A stretch of 11,525 bases of DNA. Origin: Flavobacterium sp. (GTDB lineage: Bacteria > Bacteroidota > Bacteroidia > Flavobacteriales > Flavobacteriaceae). Under the pieces are notes generated by a model. The model had not been told where the DNA came from and searched no databases. It was given only the letters and a program-made list of their open reading frames with translations. The stretch covers positions 1 to 11,525 of the forward strand of contig JASLED010000032.1 in assembly GCA_030151255.1 (NCBI GenBank), in the 5' to 3' direction. Positions 1-7,971 of this stretch are shown in pieces (position 1 is the stretch's first letter; every line of letters starts with the position of its first letter). The position numbers and the translations under genes were made by a program.

Positions 1-729
1 AGATTTAATCCAGAAATATACAGAAGGAGTAAAGTAGGCTACTGAAGGTCTGTTATCTTCAATTTTGAATACTGATGGATTATTAATGGTCCATCGATAA
101 ATATTTTTTCCTTTCACGGTTTCCTTTACAAAATCTAAAGCAGTATTTTCTACATTAAAAACCTTGTAATCTATTGCGATATCTTTATCTGTAATAATTT
201 CAAAAATCACTTTTTCGTTGGGCAAAAAGGCCATTACTTTAAACGGATGTAATAAGAAAGGATCTACAAACTGTTGCTTAAACGTTAGTACCTTTTTTGA
301 ACCAGGCGTTAGATTACTAAAATTAATAATCTTCTTTTTTACATCGCTATGAAAAATACTTTTTCCGTCATAATTAGCTTCACTAATTGCTTTAGGCGCT
401 ACTTTTTTATATTTATTATTAGATAAGGTAAGGGTATAAGCGTCAAACGATTTTACCGGATTAAAACTTGAATACACAAAAAAATCAGACAAAGAATAAT
501 TGTTTTTTTCATTTTGCAATAAATAATATTCTTCGTAGCTATCTCTTTCTACAATTAATTTGCCTTTTTGGGTAAATATATTATACGTTTGTTTATGTTC
601 TAATAGTATTTCGCTATAACCTTGATATTTGTTGGTGAGCTCTTCTAAAGATTGAGATTTTACAGAAAAAGAGCCCAAAAACAAAGCCGTAATAAGTAAT
701 AATTTATTTTGATAAGAAACCTGAATCAT
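1..729 (-). CDS. DUF3857 domain protein, exported, partial (C-terminus beyond the left edge)
   Basis: An open frame runs on the minus strand from an ATG at 729 to base 1 with no stop, giving 243 codons of a longer protein. The N-terminus MIQVSYQNKLLLITALFLGS looks like a Sec signal peptide, with likely cleavage near VKSQ (about residue 25). The rest resembles the N-terminal beta-sandwich of DUF3857 proteins, for example FNPVKSFDAYTLTL, LTPGSKKVLTFKQQF and the run RPSVAYFTPSVYFW near the edge. In this family the domain is usually followed by a transglutaminase-like domain, which would lie outside the window; that part is inference. The ATG lies inside the last codons of the upstream TPR/MORN gene in another frame (26-bp overlap), so the two are probably co-transcribed and translationally coupled. 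I chose this start because it gives an intact signal peptide and the next in-frame ATG is far inside the protein. Its substrate is unknown; it should act in the periplasm or at the envelope. Confidence 0.8.
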   Translation of the reverse strand, partial: MIQVSYQNKLLLITALFLGSFSVKSQSLEELTNKYQGYSEILLEHKQTYNIFTQKGKLIVERDSYEEYYLLQNEKNNYSLSDFFVYSSFNPVKSFDAYTLTLSNNKYKKVAPKAISEANYDGKSIFHSDVKKKIINFSNLTPGSKKVLTFKQQFVDPFLLHPFKVMAFLPNEKVIFEIITDKDIAIDYKVFNVENTALDFVKETVKGKNIYRWTINNPSVFKIEDNRPSVAYFTPSVYFWIKS

Positions 730-3700
730 AAATGAAAGTTTGCTTAATAGAATTGTTTTCAAAAATTTTAAATTCGCCATTTAATTCATCAAAATTATAA
801 TTGATTTCAAATAATTTTTGTCCTTCTTTTGAGTGAATTGTTTTTGTTCCATCCAAAGAATTATTTTTATAATGAATGTTGCTATAAATAGCTCCATTAT
901 TGTAATAAATATTTTCTTCTCCTTCTTTTATATCGTTTACCAAAAACAGACTGAATGCTTTATTTTTATTCGGATTATAGATAATTAAATCGCCATTTAA
1001 AGCACTGTTTTTAACGTTAATTTTAGCAGCTGTTACACCATTTTTATATACAGATTCTATTTTAATTTCTTCAGTTGGTTTTATAGGAATCATTTCGCCT
1101 AACTGCTCAAAAGCATTTAATTTTTTGTATCCAATAAGAATATCTAAATCGTATACTAAAGCAGCAACAGCAACGCCCTGGGTATTGTAATATATTCTAT
1201 CGCCTTGTTGATGATCTAATAGATAATTTACTTTAAAAATGGGATTTCCTTCAGGATAAAGAAATGTACGTTCGCCCATTATTTTACCGTTTAACATTGG
1301 CATTTTTGAACGCAATTTACCATCTGGATTATAATATTGAGTAAGTCCATTTCTTCTGTCTAACAAGAAGTTTTTAGAACTTGATAAAACACCTGTTGGA
1401 TAATATTCTTTAAATTCTCCGTCAATTTTATTATTGATTAAATTAAATTCTTCCAAAGTAATTTTTTCAGAAACATCCACTTTTTTTGCAGGTCCATTTA
1501 AAATTCCATTTTCAAGGGTTAGAATGTTTTTAAAGTTAAATTGAGGAATTACAACCGTTTCTTTTTCTTTGTATTTATCTAACTGAAGCACTTCTTTCTT
1601 TTCTTTATCATAAAAAGTTATTTGCACTAAGTATTCTTTATCAAACTTTTCTATTTTATATGGTGTTTTTCCATCTTGAAGAAAATATAAGGCTCTACCT
1701 ACTGATTCATCATCTTGAACAAATCTTTTTTCTCTAAAAATAGTTCCGTTATAGTAATAATAAATTGGTCCATTTGCCTCGCCATCTGAATAATAATTAG
1801 CATAAACTAACGTATTATCTTGAAAATATTCGTATAAACCTTGATTCACACCGTCTTTAAAAAGATAAGTTTCTTCTTTTTCGCCAATTTTGTTATATTT
1901 TATATATTTTCCGTTTAGATTATTTTTACTAAATTCTCCTTCATTACTTAATGTTCCATTTGTGTTATAAAATTTCCATAATCCTTCCTGATGTCCGTTT
2001 ATCGTTTTTCCTTCGCCATATAAAACACCAGTTGGATAATACAATTTATCGTATGCTTGTATTTTTGATTTTTCTAGCTGAAATGTAGTTGGATTAATTG
2101 CTTCGCGTTCAGTAAGTTTTCCGTTTTTATATTTTTCAACTAAATATAATTGCTCTGCTAAATAAAGTTTTAATTCAGCAAGCACTTCATCTTTATCGTA
2201 TGCTTTTTCTTCTATTAATTCTCCTTTTAAATTGTATGATTTAACGGATACTAATTTTCCATTATTATATACATAATGATCAGATAATTGTCCGTTATGA
2301 TAAAATGCTTTATAAAATTCAAACTCATTATCTTTATACAAAGCTTCCGTTTTTATTTTACCATCAGGATAATAAGAAAAACCTAAATCATTGTATTTAT
2401 CATCTTTGTAATTATAAGTACTTACAACGGTTCCTTTTTCATTGTACATTGAAATTTTGCCTTGACGTTTTCCGTCAATTAACTTATAATCATACTCTGT
2501 TTGTCCGTTTGAAAAAAGATGTTTTACCTCATTAATAAGGTTGCCATTTTTATATTCTAATGAGCCTATTAAACCCGAGGCAATATTGTATAAGCTTACT
2601 TTACCGTCGTATTCTCCACCATGGACTATTTCTCTAACCGCAATTTTGCCAGAAGTATAAAACTTAGAAACAGCCCCATCAAGCTGACCTTTTTTATAAT
2701 TCTCTATTGTTTCTAGATTGCCGATTGAATTATAACGTTTTAATTCACCTTCTAATTCGTTATTTACAAAATATCCTTCCGATTCTTTGTCGTAATTTTC
2801 ATTGAATTGAATAGCATATCCATTTAAATTATCTTGACGATTTTGAAAGTAAAAATTCTTTCCATTTTCTAAAGTAGAAACAGCATATTGTTTTCCGTCA
2901 ACAGTAGCTTTTAAAATTAAGGGTTGAATAGAGTTTGTGAAAAAAGTATTGACAAAAGTTTTAATTAATGCATTATTTTTTTTAAAATCTTTTTGATAGG
3001 TTTCTTCATAAGAAGTCATGGCTACAAAGGTGTAGGGAATAAGTTGATATTTACTTACAACTTCTTTCATCCAAGGACCGTATTTATTTTCAAAAAAACC
3101 ATCTTTGATGTTATGCTCATTCATATATTCTAAAACAGCCTGAATGGTTCTGCTTGTTCTATCATTAATAGAAACTTTGGCAGGATATTTTCTATTTTGA
3201 GCCAAATTGTTTTTAAGAATAATATCTAATTCGGTAAAATCATCGCCAGTGGTAGAATACTTTAATTTAGATGGTTTTGCATACACTTCTGCCATATTTC
3301 TTGCCAATTCTTTAAGCGCAGTTTGTGCATTTTTTGCCAACGGATCAAGCGTTAAATAAGTTAGAATAGACATAACTCCAACAGAAGCATTTCCGTCTTC
3401 CATTGCAATAAAACCAAGTAAATAATAAGCTTGTTTATAATTTGGTGCTGTTGTAATAATTTCTTTTAAAAGATCTAAAGCTTTTTGTCTTTGTTCCATT
3501 CTAACATAAACAATTGCTTCATTGTATTTTGAAAGAATATTTAAGCTATTATTTTTTTTAGCTTTTTCAAAATTAGCCAATGCGCTTTCATATTCTTTTT
3601 TATCACTGAGCAAAATTCCGTAACTCAAAAAATAATTTGAAGGTAAGTCATCACCATATCTATCAATAAGATTTTTGCAGTGTTTTTCTGCTTCATCTGT

Positions 3701-3934
3701 TTTGTTCATCGCAATCAAATTCAGAATAATTTGAAATTGAGCAGTAAAGTAATCAGGATCTGATTCAGCAACTTGCGAATATTCTTGTATGATTTTTTCG
3801 AAATCTTGCTTTTGTTTTAATTCCTGAACAAAAGTTTCAATATTTGAAGTATTATAATATTCTTTAAGCTTTTCTTGGGAATAAGAAGGGAAATTAATTG
3901 AAAGTAGTAATAGTGGTAAGTAAATCTTCTTCAT
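704..3934 (-). CDS. Exported TPR and YwqK/MORN-like repeat protein, 1076 aa
   Basis: The protein opens with a Sec signal peptide (MKKIYLPLLLLSINFPSYSQ, residues 1-20). Residues about 25-215 are helical and read as tetratricopeptide repeats, for example the region around YGILLSDKKEYESALANFEK and ALDLLKEIITTAPNYKQAYY. A linker covers about 222-370. From about 371 to the C-terminus comes a long array of short beta-hairpin repeats, about 20-25 residues apart, of the MORN_2/YwqK type: a pattern like Y-x-x-G-x-L-x-x-x-x-x-Y-x-x-G-x-x-x-G, as in LYYPTGVLYGEGKTINGHQE. Such proteins are often labelled 'toxin-antitoxin system YwqK family antitoxin', but nothing here indicates a toxin partner. No type IX secretion C-terminal domain or lipobox is visible. 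The gene overlaps the DUF3857 gene downstream by 26 bp, which suggests a joint envelope function. The repeats probably form an elongated binding surface; no enzymatic motif was seen. Confidence 0.85.
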   Translation of the reverse strand: MKKIYLPLLLLSINFPSYSQEKLKEYYNTSNIETFVQELKQKQDFEKIIQEYSQVAESDPDYFTAQFQIILNLIAMNKTDEAEKHCKNLIDRYGDDLPSNYFLSYGILLSDKKEYESALANFEKAKKNNSLNILSKYNEAIVYVRMEQRQKALDLLKEIITTAPNYKQAYYLLGFIAMEDGNASVGVMSILTYLTLDPLAKNAQTALKELARNMAEVYAKPSKLKYSTTGDDFTELDIILKNNLAQNRKYPAKVSINDRTSRTIQAVLEYMNEHNIKDGFFENKYGPWMKEVVSKYQLIPYTFVAMTSYEETYQKDFKKNNALIKTFVNTFFTNSIQPLILKATVDGKQYAVSTLENGKNFYFQNRQDNLNGYAIQFNENYDKESEGYFVNNELEGELKRYNSIGNLETIENYKKGQLDGAVSKFYTSGKIAVREIVHGGEYDGKVSLYNIASGLIGSLEYKNGNLINEVKHLFSNGQTEYDYKLIDGKRQGKISMYNEKGTVVSTYNYKDDKYNDLGFSYYPDGKIKTEALYKDNEFEFYKAFYHNGQLSDHYVYNNGKLVSVKSYNLKGELIEEKAYDKDEVLAELKLYLAEQLYLVEKYKNGKLTEREAINPTTFQLEKSKIQAYDKLYYPTGVLYGEGKTINGHQEGLWKFYNTNGTLSNEGEFSKNNLNGKYIKYNKIGEKEETYLFKDGVNQGLYEYFQDNTLVYANYYSDGEANGPIYYYYNGTIFREKRFVQDDESVGRALYFLQDGKTPYKIEKFDKEYLVQITFYDKEKKEVLQLDKYKEKETVVIPQFNFKNILTLENGILNGPAKKVDVSEKITLEEFNLINNKIDGEFKEYYPTGVLSSSKNFLLDRRNGLTQYYNPDGKLRSKMPMLNGKIMGERTFLYPEGNPIFKVNYLLDHQQGDRIYYNTQGVAVAALVYDLDILIGYKKLNAFEQLGEMIPIKPTEEIKIESVYKNGVTAAKINVKNSALNGDLIIYNPNKNKAFSLFLVNDIKEGEENIYYNNGAIYSNIHYKNNSLDGTKTIHSKEGQKLFEINYNFDELNGEFKIFENNSIKQTFIYDSGFLSK

Positions 3935-3961
3935 TTAAGATAAATTAATTTAAAAATGACT

Positions 3962-3995
3962 CTAAATATAAGTAGATTTCAATAATAATTAGCAA
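3962..3995 (-). promoter_or_regulatory. Possible promoter for the TPR/MORN-DUF3857 unit
   Basis: Reading the minus strand, TATATTTAG (3970-3962) is close to the Bacteroidota -7 box TAnnTTTG and has a TTG 22 bp upstream (3995-3993). It would give a leader of about 20 nt before the ATG at 3934. The last G of the -7 consensus is displaced, and the region is so AT-rich that chance matches are likely. Confidence 0.25.
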
Positions 3996-4026
3996 CGAAA
4001 TAATCGATATAATAATAAATAAACAA

Positions 4027-4060
4027 AAAAAGGAATATTGAATTTTCAATATTCCTTTTT
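4027..4060 (-). terminator. Intrinsic terminator of the DUF4197 operon
   Basis: A perfect 16-bp inverted repeat (4027-4042 with 4045-4060, core GGAATATTGAA/TTCAATATTCC) is flanked by A and T runs. On the minus strand the stem is followed by TTTTTTTGTTT, so it should terminate transcripts leaving the DUF4197 gene about 100 bp upstream. It also separates that unit from the TPR/MORN gene, whose start is about 90 bp further on. The T-rich flank on the other strand makes it potentially bidirectional, but no plus-strand gene leads into it. Confidence 0.85.
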
Positions 4061-4160
4061 AACCAACTAAACTAACTTGTTTTATGAATCAATTATTTAC
4101 AAGTCAAATATAAATGGACAATATAATTCAAAGATTAACCTGAAGTTATCTTTTTGTTAT

Positions 4161-4928
4161 CTATTTTTTCTTAATAGAATTTAAAACTCCTTTTGTAGCT
4201 GTAGCAGGCGTATTTTTATTATCCTGTTTGCTAAAAACATCTTTTAATAAATTTGTTGATCGACTACCAGGAATATTGTCTCTAATTTCATTTTCTTCTA
4301 CTGCAATCATTGTAAACATTCCATCCATTGTTTTTTCAGTAACATAGCTTGTTAAATTTGGATTTACCTTTTTTACTAAAGGTAAGCTATTATAATTAGT
4401 AAAAATTGTTTCCCAAACTTTGTCAGCACCAACTTGCGAAAGTGATTTTTCTATAATCGGTGTAAATTTAGCATCAAGTTGTTTTGATGTTTTTGTTTTT
4501 AAATAATTTGTTGCAGCAGAATCTCCTCCCAATAAAATATTTGCGGCATCATTAAATGATAAAGATGCTATAGCAGAAACCATAATTGGAGCAGCTTCTC
4601 CAACTGCATTTTCAGCCGCTCTATTCAACAACAAAATTCCTTCATCCATTAGTCCGCCCATTCCAACAGAACGCAAAGCTTTATCTACGCGCTCTAATTC
4701 TTGCGGCATTAGAATTTTAGTTAATTTATTTTTATAAAATCCGTCTTTTTTAGACAAACTGCTTACTTGGTCTTGTACACCTTTGTCTAGTGCCTCTTTT
4801 AAGCCTTTTCCTATTTGATCTTGACTCAAATTACCTAAAACAGATGTGATTCCTTTTTGTGCGTATGTAACTTGGCTTGTTCCTGACAATGTTGCTAAAA
4901 GCAACGCTGAAAAAAATATATTCTTCAT
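4161..4928 (-). CDS. DUF4197 domain-containing exported protein, 255 aa
   Basis: The N-terminus is a clear signal peptide (hydrophobic FFSALLLATLSGTS, likely cut after about residue 23). The mature part matches the DUF4197 family along its length: GLKEALDKGV (42-51), KKDGFYKN (60-67), a MPQELERVDKALR stretch (74-86), LNRAAENAV (101-109), the conserved ILLGGDSAATNYLK (131-144) and YVTEKTMDGMF (195-205) followed by the acidic EENEIR. DUF4197 proteins are widespread in Gram-negative bacteria and predicted periplasmic; their biochemical role is not established. It lies 15 bp downstream of the small membrane protein gene at 4944-5489, so the two form one operon that ends at the hairpin at 4027-4060. 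The start is an ATG preceded by an A-rich stretch without a Shine-Dalgarno sequence, as in neighbouring genes. The C-terminal 30 residues are polar and low in complexity. Confidence 0.9.
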   Translation of the reverse strand: MKNIFFSALLLATLSGTSQVTYAQKGITSVLGNLSQDQIGKGLKEALDKGVQDQVSSLSKKDGFYKNKLTKILMPQELERVDKALRSVGMGGLMDEGILLLNRAAENAVGEAAPIMVSAIASLSFNDAANILLGGDSAATNYLKTKTSKQLDAKFTPIIEKSLSQVGADKVWETIFTNYNSLPLVKKVNPNLTSYVTEKTMDGMFTMIAVEENEIRDNIPGSRSTNLLKDVFSKQDNKNTPATATKGVLNSIKKK

Positions 4929-4943
4929 TTTTATTTTATTGAT

Positions 4944-5489
4944 TTACTGTAAATTATATTTTGCTTCTTCATTTATTCCTTTAACTAAAACATCTGTGCT
5001 TTTTTGCAAAATAATAGAATGATCTAATAGCATTTTTTGAAATTGTTCAACATTTTCTGCTTGGTTTAATTTAGCTACTTGTTGAATAATTTGTAGCGTA
5101 GAATTTTTGGTAGTTTCCACAATATTCCAAAGAGCTTCGGATACATATATTTGTTGTGTAATATTGTATTCAAATTCTTGTTCAATATGCTGAATTAATA
5201 AATGCGAGTAAGCTAAAACATTGTCAGAAATTGGTTGTACTCTTAATATTAATTTTTTCAAATCGCTGCGTTCTGCAAATAAAACTAATCTTTCGCAAGC
5301 TTGTAATTTCAATGCTTTTGAGTCAATGGTGCTATTTTGTTCTTTAGGTTTTGTTAATTCTGAAATAATAAATCGATCACGTTGGCTTTGTTTTTCAAGT
5401 AATTTTTGAAAGAAAAGATATGCTACACCAGCTACAACAACAGCTGGCACAGTGTATTGAATAATGTTTGTAATAATTTCTGTATTCAT
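4944..5489 (-). CDS. Conserved hypothetical protein with one N-terminal membrane segment, 181 aa
   Basis: Residues about 8-28 (from IIQYTVPAV to AYLFF) form one transmembrane helix, preceded by a short uncharged N-terminus and followed by KLLEKQSQRDR, so the bulk is probably cytoplasmic by the positive-inside rule. The remainder (about 35-181) looks wholly alpha-helical, with runs such as KALKLQACERLVLFAERS and a Gln/Glu-rich central part (LIQHIEQEFEYNITQQIYV) suggesting a helical bundle or coiled coil. I recognise it as the type of small conserved hypothetical found in Flavobacteriia, possibly one of the recently numbered DUF families, but cannot name a function. It is the first gene of a two-gene unit with DUF4197 and is divergent from the helicase gene across a gap of about 120 bp. 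Confidence 0.75.
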   Translation of the reverse strand: MNTEIITNIIQYTVPAVVVAGVAYLFFQKLLEKQSQRDRFIISELTKPKEQNSTIDSKALKLQACERLVLFAERSDLKKLILRVQPISDNVLAYSHLLIQHIEQEFEYNITQQIYVSEALWNIVETTKNSTLQIIQQVAKLNQAENVEQFQKMLLDHSIILQKSTDVLVKGINEEAKYNLQ

Positions 5490-5508
5490 TATTTTCTTGG
5501 ATTTAAAG

Positions 5509-5516
5509 CAAAAGTA
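5509..5516 (-). promoter_or_regulatory. Possible -7 box for the membrane protein/DUF4197 operon
   Basis: TACTTTTG on the minus strand (5516-5509) fits TAnnTTTG exactly and sits about 20 bp before the ATG at 5489. No TTG or TTTG is seen at the usual 17-23 bp upstream, so only half of the expected promoter is present. Confidence 0.3.
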
Positions 5517-5558
5517 ATAATTATCTAATTAGTTTTAGCTACTTTATCAAATACAAAA

Positions 5559-5590
5559 TTTGCTATAAACTAATAGTAATTGTAATTTTG
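5559..5590 (+). promoter_or_regulatory. Bacteroidota-type promoter of the helicase operon
   Basis: TTTG (5559-5562), a 20-bp spacer and TAATTTTG (5583-5590) match the Bacteroidota primary-sigma consensus TTTG-N(17-23)-TAnnTTTG. Transcription would begin near 5596-5598, leaving a leader of only about 12 nt before the ATG at 5609. The TTG at 5588 that a start-codon search may pick for the helicase is the end of this -7 box, which argues against it being a translation start. Confidence 0.6.
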
Positions 5591-5608
5591 ACGTTTACGG
5601 TTTATAGT

Positions 5609-7945
5609 ATGCAAAATTATATCGATCAATTAAACGAAGCTCAGAGAGCGCCTGTTTTACAGAAGGATGGACCAATGATTGTAATTGCTGGTGCAGGTTC
5701 TGGAAAAACACGAGTTTTAACATTGCGCATTGCTTATTTGATGCATCAAGGTGTTGATGCTTTTAATATTTTAGCTTTAACATTTACCAACAAAGCTGCA
5801 AGAGAGATGAAAAATCGTATTGCAGAGATTGTAGGAAGTAGTGAAGCTAGAAATTTATGGATGGGAACTTTCCATTCTGTTTTTGCTAGAATTTTAAGGG
5901 CAGAAGCTGATAGATTGGGCTATCCAAGCAATTTTTCTATTTATGATTCTCAGGATTCTCAGCGATTAATCGGACAGATTATTAAAGAGCAACAGTTAGA
6001 TAAAGATATTTATAAACCAAAAGAAGTAGCAAGTAGAATTTCTTCATATAAAAATAACTTAATTACGGTAAAAGCTTATTTCAACAATCCTGAGTTAATG
6101 GAAGCTGATGCAATGAGCAAAAAACCAAGAATTGGTGATATTTACGAACAATATGTTGAGCGTTGTTTCAAATCAGGAGCAATGGATTTTGATGATTTAT
6201 TGCTTAAAACCAACGAATTGCTTACTCGTTTTCCAGATGTTTTAGCAAAATATCAAGATCGTTTTAGATATATTTTGGTGGATGAGTATCAAGATACAAA
6301 CCATTCTCAATATTTAATCGTTAGAGCATTATCCGATCGTTTTCAAAATATTTGCGTGGTTGGTGACGATGCGCAAAGTATTTACGCTTTTAGAGGCGCT
6401 AACATCAATAATATTTTAAATTTTCAGAAAGATTTTGACAATGTTAACACCTATCGATTAGAACAAAATTATCGTTCTACAAAAAATATTGTTGAGGCTG
6501 CAAATACAATTATTGATAAAAATAAAGTAAAACTTGAAAAAGTAGTTTGGACAGCAAATGATTTTGGGCCAAAAATTAAAATTCATCGTTCATTAACGGA
6601 TGGAGAAGAAGGCCGTTTTGTAGCTTCTACTATTTTTGAAGAAAAAATGCAAAATCAAAGAAATAACAGCGATTTTGCTATATTATATCGTACCAATGCG
6701 CAATCTAGAGCGATGGAAGATGCCTTGCGCAAAAAAGATATTCCGTATCGCATTTATGGCGGATTATCTTTTTATCAACGCAAAGAAATTAAAGATGTTT
6801 TAAGCTATTTACGCCTAATTATCAATCCAAAAGATGAAGAAGCGTTGGTGCGTGTTATCAATTATCCAGCCAGAGGAATTGGAGCTACAACTTTAGATAA
6901 ACTGACTATTGCGGCCAATCATTACAAACGATCTATTTTCGAGGTAATGTCACATATCGATAAAATTGATTTAAAGATTACAGCAGGAACAAAAAATAAG
7001 CTGAGCGATTTTGTTCTCATGGTAAAAGCATTTCAGGCGTTAGAAGAAACAAAAGATGCTTACGAAATGGTAGAACATGTGGTAAAAAAGACAGGTTTGG
7101 TACAAGAGCTTAGAAAAGATACCACGCCAGAAGGAATTACTCGAATGGAAAATATTGAGGAGTTGCTAAATGGTATTAAAGATTTTATTGAAGGACAAAA
7201 AGAAATTGATGGAGCAAGAGGTTCATTAACTGAATTTTTAGAAGATGTAGCACTTGCCACAGATTTAGATAAAGATACTGGCGATGATGATAGAGTTGCT
7301 TTAATGACCATTCACTTGGCAAAAGGACTTGAGTTTCCAACTGTATTTTGTGTAGGAATGGAAGAAGATTTGTTTCCAAGTGCAATGAGTGTAAATACAA
7401 GAACAGAGCTGGAGGAAGAACGCAGATTATTTTATGTTGCCTTAACAAGAGCAGAACATCAAGCGTATTTAACCTATGCTCAATCTAGATATCGTTGGGG
7501 AAAATTATCCGATTGCGATCCTTCGCGTTTTATTCAAGAAATCGACGATCAGTATTTAGAATATCTAACTCCTGTAGAAAACAACTATCGCTATGTTTCT
7601 AAAATAGATGCAGATATTTTTGGAGATGTAGATAAGAGTAAATACAGACAAACAAAACCAAAATCGGGAACACCACCTGCGTATTTAAAAGCAGACGAAG
7701 AACCTGTAACAGATAGAAATATTCGAAGATTAAAACCAGTAAATACAACAACTAGCGCTGCTCCAATAAACAATTCAAATAGTGATTTAACAGTTGGTCA
7801 AATTGTAATGCATGAGCGTTTTGGTAAAGGAGAAATTTTAAACTTAGAAGGAGCAGGAGCAGATAAAAAAGCAGAAATTAAATTTGATGTTGGCGGAATT
7901 AAAAAATTACTTTTAAGATTTGCTAAACTTTCTGTTTTATCGTAA
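5609..7945 (+). CDS. uvrD: UvrD/PcrA-type superfamily 1A DNA helicase, 778 aa
   Basis: ATP-dependent 3'-5' DNA helicase of the UvrD/Rep/PcrA family. All signature motifs are present: Q motif LNEAQR (8-13), Walker A AGAGSGKT (27-34), motif Ia ALTFTNKAA (56-64), GTFHS (86-90), Walker B VDEYQD (224-229), motif III GDDAQSIYAFRGA (252-264), QNYRST (286-291), motif V TIHLAKGLEF (567-576) and motif VI ALTRAE (611-616). The C-terminus (about 726-778, VGQIVMHERFGKGEIL onwards) is the Tudor-like domain that in PcrA and UvrD contacts RNA polymerase; a Pro/Ser/Asn-rich linker (about 680-725) precedes it. It should act in nucleotide excision repair, removal of stalled polymerase or replication conflicts. 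The start is the ATG at 5609; a longer reading from TTG at 5588 adds seven residues but overlaps the promoter. YciO follows after 26 bp. PcrA-like is an equally fair name. Confidence 0.95.
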   Translation: MQNYIDQLNEAQRAPVLQKDGPMIVIAGAGSGKTRVLTLRIAYLMHQGVDAFNILALTFTNKAAREMKNRIAEIVGSSEARNLWMGTFHSVFARILRAEADRLGYPSNFSIYDSQDSQRLIGQIIKEQQLDKDIYKPKEVASRISSYKNNLITVKAYFNNPELMEADAMSKKPRIGDIYEQYVERCFKSGAMDFDDLLLKTNELLTRFPDVLAKYQDRFRYILVDEYQDTNHSQYLIVRALSDRFQNICVVGDDAQSIYAFRGANINNILNFQKDFDNVNTYRLEQNYRSTKNIVEAANTIIDKNKVKLEKVVWTANDFGPKIKIHRSLTDGEEGRFVASTIFEEKMQNQRNNSDFAILYRTNAQSRAMEDALRKKDIPYRIYGGLSFYQRKEIKDVLSYLRLIINPKDEEALVRVINYPARGIGATTLDKLTIAANHYKRSIFEVMSHIDKIDLKITAGTKNKLSDFVLMVKAFQALEETKDAYEMVEHVVKKTGLVQELRKDTTPEGITRMENIEELLNGIKDFIEGQKEIDGARGSLTEFLEDVALATDLDKDTGDDDRVALMTIHLAKGLEFPTVFCVGMEEDLFPSAMSVNTRTELEEERRLFYVALTRAEHQAYLTYAQSRYRWGKLSDCDPSRFIQEIDDQYLEYLTPVENNYRYVSKIDADIFGDVDKSKYRQTKPKSGTPPAYLKADEEPVTDRNIRRLKPVNTTTSAAPINNSNSDLTVGQIVMHERFGKGEILNLEGAGADKKAEIKFDVGGIKKLLLRFAKLSVLS

Positions 7946-7971
7946 ATTGTTATATAAAAAAAGAAAGAATT

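Noticed and set aside
2305..2535. Plus-strand 76-codon frame inside the TPR/MORN gene
   Set aside because: It is antisense to a well-supported gene, has an odd Cys/His/Leu/Tyr-rich composition, no leader and no recognisable motif.
704..3934. Type II toxin-antitoxin system suggested by the YwqK-type repeats
   Set aside because: The protein is exported and over 1000 residues long, and the only coupled gene encodes a DUF3857 protein, not a toxin.
4074..4104. Inverted repeat ACTTGT/ACAAGT with an 18-bp spacer as an operator
   Set aside because: Six-bp arms in AT-rich DNA are expected by chance, and the site lies downstream of a gene.
5221..5409. Plus-strand 62-codon frame opposite the small membrane protein gene
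   Set aside because: Antisense shadow of the 4944-5489 gene with no promoter or similarity that I recognise.
5588..5608. Seven-residue N-terminal extension of the helicase from TTG 5588
   Set aside because: The TTG is part of a consensus -7 promoter box, and the family normally starts just before the LNEAQR motif.
7060..7773. Three minus-strand frames (7060-7311, 7185-7448, 7591-7773) opposite the helicase gene
   Set aside because: They lie over conserved helicase codons (motifs V and VI and the linker), overlap each other, and have low-complexity Ser- or Leu-rich translations typical of shadows.
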